Assembly: GCF_023230885.1 (NCBI RefSeq)
Contig: NZ_JALNWM010000138.1
Span: forward strand, 1 to 9,001
Origin: Desulfocurvus sp.
GTDB lineage: Bacteria; Desulfobacterota; Desulfovibrionia; Desulfovibrionales; Desulfovibrionaceae
DNA: 9,001 nt
Reading direction: 5' to 3'
Each line of letters starts with the position of its first letter. The stretch's first letter is position 1. Positions 5,829-9,001 of this stretch are shown piece by piece. Both the position numbers and the translations under genes were made by a program. Under the pieces are notes generated by a model that did no database searches, was not told the origin of the DNA, and saw only the letters and a list, made by a program, of their open reading frames with translations.

Positions 5829-6538
5829 CTAGCCCAGGAAGCCGACCACGGCCACGGCCAGGGCGCAGACCGTCAGCACCACATAGGCACGCGGCACGCG
5901 CAGGGACATGAGCCCGCCCACGCTGGCCCCGAGCCATATCTGGCCCCAGGAGAACAGCCCCGGCGACGGCTGCATCAGCCCCCGGCCAAGGAGCAGGGTC
6001 GCCAGGGTCATGGAGCAGCCCAGGGCCGCGAGGAAGAACAGGAAGTGCGTCAGCACCGAGCGGGCCAGGGCCCGGCGCACCAGCGCCCCCGGGTCGTATT
6101 CGCCCTGGCGCCCGGGGCTCAGCCAGCCCTGGAGGGTGTCGAAGGCCGCGTTCTGCCTTGCGCGGTGCATGCGCTCCATGCCGGCGGCCATCCACGACAG
6201 GGGCAGGCCGATGAGGATGGGGAACACCGCCCCCGAGGCCCCGGACAGCCCGAAGGCCGTCATGATCGCCAGGGCGCCCAGGGTGCCTGCGGCGGGGTTG
6301 GGGGGGATGAAGGTTCCGGCGGGGATGAGGTCGAGCCAGAGCAGCTCGAAGACCAGGGCCACGGAAACGGCCTGGGTCACGTCGCCCGTGAGCATGCCCC
6401 AGAGCAGGCCCTGGACCAGCGGGCGCTCAAGGATGCCCAGGTTCAGCGAGAAGCGCAGCGAGGAAAAGACGGCAAAAAAAAACTCGCCAGCAGCGTCCAG
6501 CCCGCCAGGGCCGCCGGGGAGACGGGCGCGGCTACCAC
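5829..6538 (-). CDS. PTS mannose-class IIC (membrane permease subunit), frame broken at a T9 run
   Basis: Inner-membrane channel subunit of a mannose/fructose/sorbose-class phosphotransferase system. The signature stretch is LERPLVQGLL, MLTGDV, FELLWLDLIPAGTFIPPNPA, followed by further hydrophobic helices to the end (SVLTHFLFFLAALG, YVVLTVCALAVAVVGFLG). A GTG at 6538, overlapping the end of IIB and preceded by AGGTGG, opens a frame encoding AALAGWTLLASFF, a plausible first helix. That frame ends after 31 codons (stop at 6445-6443). The rest of IIC continues in the -1 frame, and the join falls in nine T (6482-6474). One more T would give an intact 236-residue protein. The first ATG in the downstream frame (6395) would cut off the first helix and the conserved ERPL region. 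It may be a pseudogene, slippage-expressed, or a sequencing error. Confidence 0.78.
6474..6482 (-). other. T9 homopolymer at the IIC frame break (slippery site)
   Basis: Nine T on the coding strand. In the upstream frame it reads AGT TTT TTT TTG, so it contains the heptamer T TTT TTT with the codon phasing needed for -1 ribosomal slippage. It is also long enough for RNA polymerase slippage or replication slippage. It is the longest homopolymer I see in this GC-rich window. Confidence 0.7.
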
Positions 6539-7002
6539 GTCCGCCCCACCTGCACGGGCTCGTTGGGCACGCAGCGGAAATCCAGGGCCACGCCCCGGGC
6601 GGCGAAATAGCTCAGGCAGACCTTGTCCCGCCCGTCCAGGGCCACATGGGCGCAGAGCTGTTCCTTGCCCGGGCCGTAATGCATGTTGCCCAGGTTCAGG
6701 CAGCTGAAGGCCGTGCCGTGCTCGTGGGCGCGCCGGGCGTCCTCGCACGAGGCGAAGAGCACCAGCACGTCGGGCTCGGCGTCGTCCTGGAAGGCCGTGG
6801 ACAGGAAGCCGTGCAGGCCCTCCACGGTGACGAAGACCTTGTCCACATGGCTGGGAATGGCCAGGCCCATGATCTCCTGGCGCAGGGGATCGGCGCTCAG
6901 GGCGTCGTTGGCCACGACGATCATCCGCGAACGTGTGAAGGGCAGCCAGGTTTCGATGATCTGCCCATGAATCAGGCGGTTGTCCACGCGCACCCAGAAC
7001 AC
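6532..7002 (-). CDS. PTS mannose-class IIB subunit
   Basis: Cytoplasmic phosphoryl carrier that takes phosphate from IIA and passes it to sugar bound by IIC/IID. The 156 residues match a free-standing IIB domain. The N-terminal RVDNRLIHGQI contains the phosphorylated His12; the rest has the usual alpha/beta pattern (MIVVAND, VFVTVEG, LVLFASCEDARR, LNLGNMHYG). It starts with GTG two bases after the IIA stop, which suggests translational coupling; GTG codons 4 and 6 are alternative starts. Its last codons overlap the proposed GTG start of IIC. The active site is intact, so if IIC is really broken, IIA and IIB could still act as regulatory phosphocarriers. Confidence 0.93.
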   Translation of the reverse strand: MFWVRVDNRLIHGQIIETWLPFTRSRMIVVANDALSADPLRQEIMGLAIPSHVDKVFVTVEGLHGFLSTAFQDDAEPDVLVLFASCEDARRAHEHGTAFSCLNLGNMHYGPGKEQLCAHVALDGRDKVCLSYFAARGVALDFRCVPNEPVQVGRTW

Positions 7003-7004
7003 GG

Positions 7005-7445
7005 CTAGCCCCCGGCCACCTTCTGGCGCAGCACCTCGCCCGCGACGACGATGCCCTGGATGCCCGCGGCCTTGGCCTCGTCGGCCAGCCGCGAGAGCGG
7101 CAGCGCGCGCATGCCCAGCACCTTGAGCAGCATGGGCAGGTTGACCCCGGTGATGACCTCGAGCTTGCCGGTGCCCAGCAGGGAGAGGCTCAGGTTGGTG
7201 GGTGTGCCGCCGAACATGTCCGTGAGCAGCATGACGCCGGAACCGGCGTCCACGCTGGCCACGGCCTGGCGCAGGGCGTCCATGGTCTTGTCCATCTCCG
7301 TCGCGGTGTCCACGCTCACGGCGACGCAGGCGCGCTGGGAGCCGAGGATCATCTCGGCGGCGGCGATGAGGCGGGTGCCGTAGTCGGTGTGGGTCACCAC
7401 GACGACTCCGACGTCGCCGCCCTTGGCTTTCTTTTCCTTGGTCAT
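7005..7445 (-). CDS. PTS mannose-class IIA subunit
   Basis: Cytoplasmic phosphocarrier that receives phosphate from HPr and donates it to IIB. At 146 residues it is a single IIA domain. The N-terminal GVVVVTHTDYG holds the phosphorylated His19, followed by LIAAAEMILG. LLTDMFGGTPTNLSL contains the conserved active-site aspartate (near 76), and VITGVNLPMLLK is the typical third motif. A short lysine-rich leader (MTKEKKAKGG) precedes the domain. The ribosome binding site is weak (AAGCGAG). It lies 55 bp after rapZ and 2 bp before IIB. No HPr or enzyme I gene is in the window, so the phosphate source must be encoded elsewhere. Confidence 0.94.
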   Translation of the reverse strand: MTKEKKAKGGDVGVVVVTHTDYGTRLIAAAEMILGSQRACVAVSVDTATEMDKTMDALRQAVASVDAGSGVMLLTDMFGGTPTNLSLSLLGTGKLEVITGVNLPMLLKVLGMRALPLSRLADEAKAAGIQGIVVAGEVLRQKVAGG

Positions 7446-7500
7446 CGGCTCGCTTGTGCTTGCGGCGCGGCCCGGGCGCCAGCCCGGCGGCCCTGCGCCG

Positions 7501-8391
7501 TCATTTCAGGTCGATATGCCGGTGTTCGAGAAAGACTGCATAATCCGAGTTGCGCAAGGAGTCAAAGACTGCTTCGGCCACGGCCACGGAGCGGTGCCTC
7601 CCGCCGGTGCAGCCGAAGGCCACGGTCATGCGGTAGCGGCCCTCGCGGGCGTACAGGGGCAGCACGAAGTTGAGATAGTCCAGCTGGCGGCGCAGGAACT
7701 CCGCGCCGGGCTCGCGCCCGAGCACGAAACGCGAGACGTCCTCGTCCTGGCCGGACAGGGGCCGCAGGGCCTCGTCGAAATGCGGATTGGGCAGAAAGCG
7801 CAGGTCGAAGACCAGGTCCGCGTCGGTGGGCACGCCGTGCTTGAAGCCGAAGGACAGGATGTACAGCCGCAGGCCCCAACGCTTGTCGCGCAGGAAATTC
7901 CATTTTTCCTGAAGGGTGCGCCGCAGGTCGTGGATGGAGTAGCCCGAGGTGTCCAGGACCAGCTCCGCCTGCTCGCGCACCGGGGCCAGCATCTCCCGCT
8001 CGCGGTCCATGGCCGCCTCCAGCGACAGGGCCCCCTCCAGGGGGTGGGGGCGGCGCGTGGCGGCGTAGCGCCGCAGCAGCACGGCCCGCGATGACTCCAC
8101 AAAGACGATGCGCGGACGGATGCCCAGGGCGGCGCACTGGGAGAGGGTTTCCTTCCATTGGACCAGAAAGTCCGACTGGCGCACGTCCATGCCCAGGGTC
8201 AGGCCGCGGTGGTGCAGCTCGGCCTGGCTGTCGAACAGGCGGACCACATCGGGGATGAGCCCCGGGGGCATCCCGTCCACGGACAAAAAACCCAGGTCCT
8301 CGAAGACCTTGAGGGCCGTGGACTTGCCCGCACCGGACAGGCCGGTGAGGATGACCACGGGGATATGCCCGCCCGCCGCCGCCTGGGTCAT
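7501..8391 (-). CDS. rapZ: RapZ/YvcJ-family nucleotide-binding protein
   Basis: P-loop protein of the RapZ (YhbJ/YvcJ) family, 296 residues. The Walker A GLSGAGKST lies at 17-25, SFGFKHG and VFDLRFLPNP in the middle, and the highly conserved FGCTGGRHRS at 259-268. In E. coli RapZ binds small RNAs GlmY and GlmZ and controls glucosamine-6-phosphate synthase; in Bacillus YvcJ is a GTPase/ATPase of unclear role. The C terminus here (VFLEHRHIDLK) is less basic than the E. coli tail that contributes to RNA binding, so the small-RNA role should not be assumed. GGGGAGG ends 6 bases before the ATG and overlaps the ptsN stop region, consistent with coupled translation. The rapZ-ptsN-hpf order is the usual one near rpoN. 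Confidence 0.95.
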   Translation of the reverse strand: MTQAAAGGHIPVVILTGLSGAGKSTALKVFEDLGFLSVDGMPPGLIPDVVRLFDSQAELHHRGLTLGMDVRQSDFLVQWKETLSQCAALGIRPRIVFVESSRAVLLRRYAATRRPHPLEGALSLEAAMDREREMLAPVREQAELVLDTSGYSIHDLRRTLQEKWNFLRDKRWGLRLYILSFGFKHGVPTDADLVFDLRFLPNPHFDEALRPLSGQDEDVSRFVLGREPGAEFLRRQLDYLNFVLPLYAREGRYRMTVAFGCTGGRHRSVAVAEAVFDSLRNSDYAVFLEHRHIDLK

Positions 8392-8403
8392 GGTCCGCCT
8401 CCC

Positions 8404-8853
8404 CTAGCAGCCCCGCAGCAGCCGCAGCAGGCCGTCCGCCCCCTCGGCCGCCATGAAGGAGCGGCGGAAGGCGTCGTCCTTGAGCAGGCGCGATATGCCC
8501 GCCAGCACGCGCAGGTGCTGGCCGACAACCTGCTCGGGCGCCAGGACCAGGAAGAAGATGTTGCAGGGCCTGTGGTCCAGGGAGTCGAACTCCACGCCCT
8601 GCTCGCTGCGCCCGACAACAAGGACGATCCTCTCGATGCAGTCCATCTTGCCGTGGGGGATGGCCACGCCGTCCCCGATGCCCGTGGTGCCGAGCTTTTC
8701 GCGATCCTTGAGCACCTTGAGGGCCGTGGCGGCGTCCAGGCCGGGGACCTTGTCCCCGGCCGCGGCCACCAGTTCGGCCAGGACCGCGTTCTTGGTCCTG
8801 GCCGCGAGGGCTGGCAGAACCAGCCCTTCTTCCAGCAAATCACCAATGATCAT
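8404..8853 (-). CDS. ptsN: PTS IIA-like nitrogen-regulatory protein PtsN (EIIA-Ntr)
   Basis: A 149-residue single IIA domain of the fructose/nitrogen type that is phosphorylated on His67 in GIGDGVAIPHGK. In other proteobacteria it is the end of the regulatory PTS-Ntr relay and controls potassium, nitrogen and envelope functions by protein binding rather than sugar transport. FFLVLAPEQVVGQHLRVLAGISRLL is the conserved helical segment. The start is 3 bases after the hpf stop, with GGGG about 10 bases upstream, and the stop is 12 bases before rapZ, so these three are co-transcribed. Residues 1-45 fit the usual N-terminal region (LLEEGLVLPAL). Confidence 0.95.
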   Translation of the reverse strand: MIIGDLLEEGLVLPALAARTKNAVLAELVAAAGDKVPGLDAATALKVLKDREKLGTTGIGDGVAIPHGKMDCIERIVLVVGRSEQGVEFDSLDHRPCNIFFLVLAPEQVVGQHLRVLAGISRLLKDDAFRRSFMAAEGADGLLRLLRGC

Positions 8854-8856
8854 GCG

Positions 8857-9001
8857 TTACATCCCCGGATCGATAAGCCCGAAATCCCCGTTCTTGCGGA
8901 GATAGATGACGTTGATGCGCTCGGTCTGCGCGTTCTGGAACACCAGGAACTCGTAGCCCAGGCTCTCCAGCTGCATGGCCGCCTCCTCGACGGACATGGG
9001 C
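8857..9001 (-). CDS. hpf: Ribosome hibernation promoting factor, C-terminal end only
   Basis: Partial: the gene enters from the right edge and only the last 47 codons and the TAA (8859-8857) are present. The translation PMSVEEAAMQLESLGYEFLV, then FQNAQTERINVIYLRK, then NGDFGLIDPGM, matches the C-terminal dimerisation domain of the long form of HPF (ribosome-associated inhibitor A/YfiA family). This form joins two 70S ribosomes into an inactive 100S dimer. The N-terminal ribosome-binding domain is outside the window. It is followed after 3 bp by ptsN in the same operon. rpoN is expected further upstream by analogy with related genomes but cannot be seen here. Confidence 0.9.
   Translation of the reverse strand, partial: PMSVEEAAMQLESLGYEFLVFQNAQTERINVIYLRKNGDFGLIDPGM

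Noticed and set aside
5795..5831. Intrinsic terminator just after PTS IIC at the T7 run
   Set aside because: No convincing stem precedes the run on the - strand; only a few weak base pairs around the stop codon.
6395..6395. ATG 6395 as the true start of PTS IIC
   Set aside because: It lies inside the conserved MLTGD segment, would delete the first helix and ERPL motif, and a better start with a ribosome binding site exists at 6538.
5415..6707. 430-residue open frame on the + strand across the gap and antisense to PTS IIC/IIB
   Set aside because: Composition is that of GC-rich noncoding or antisense DNA (Gly/Gln/Arg/Pro), and it runs opposite recognisable PTS genes.

Overview
The window is GC-rich chromosomal DNA whose gene content and order suggest a sulfate-reducing member of the Desulfovibrionaceae. 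That assignment rests on three things: protein-family recognition (a family II pyrophosphatase, a mannose-class PTS placed behind hpf-ptsN-rapZ, and a cysteine-rich YkgJ-type protein), Gly/Ala/Pro/Arg-rich proteins, and strong GGAGG-type ribosome binding sites. It is an inference, not a database match.

Left part (1-2063, + strand): dapF and dapA form a compact two-gene operon for the diaminopimelate/lysine branch. A possible sigma-70 promoter lies about 45 bp upstream and a clear intrinsic terminator follows (2032-2063). The terminator lies between two convergent genes and probably works in both directions.

Middle part (2164-4213, - strand): a YkgJ-type CxxCxxCC metal-binding protein (2164-2880) and an unrecognised 199-residue protein with a coiled-coil middle and an Ala/Pro-rich tail (3346-3945). 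They are separated by 465 bp with no credible gene but several strong inverted repeats. Upstream of the unknown gene is a dense control region: a sigma-54-like -24/-12 element, an 18-bp perfect palindrome that belongs to a series of TTCCGC half-sites, and a second small dyad. Two terminators in tandem insulate it from the gene before.

Right part (4214-9001, - strand): transcription runs from hpf (3' end only) through ptsN, rapZ, PTS IIA, PTS IIB and PTS IIC. A 691-bp hairpin-rich gap follows, then ppaC with its own promoter candidate and strong ribosome binding site. hpf, ptsN, rapZ and the IIA-IIB-IIC genes are tightly packed and look like one transcription unit joining ribosome hibernation, nitrogen-type PTS signalling and a mannose-class PTS. 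No IID gene is seen.

The most notable point is the PTS IIC gene. Its first 21 codons and the rest of the protein are in different frames, and the break falls exactly in a run of nine T residues (6474-6482). This could be a real inactivating frameshift, a phase-variable tract, programmed slippage or a sequencing error. The second point of interest is the regulatory region and unknown product at 3346-4060.
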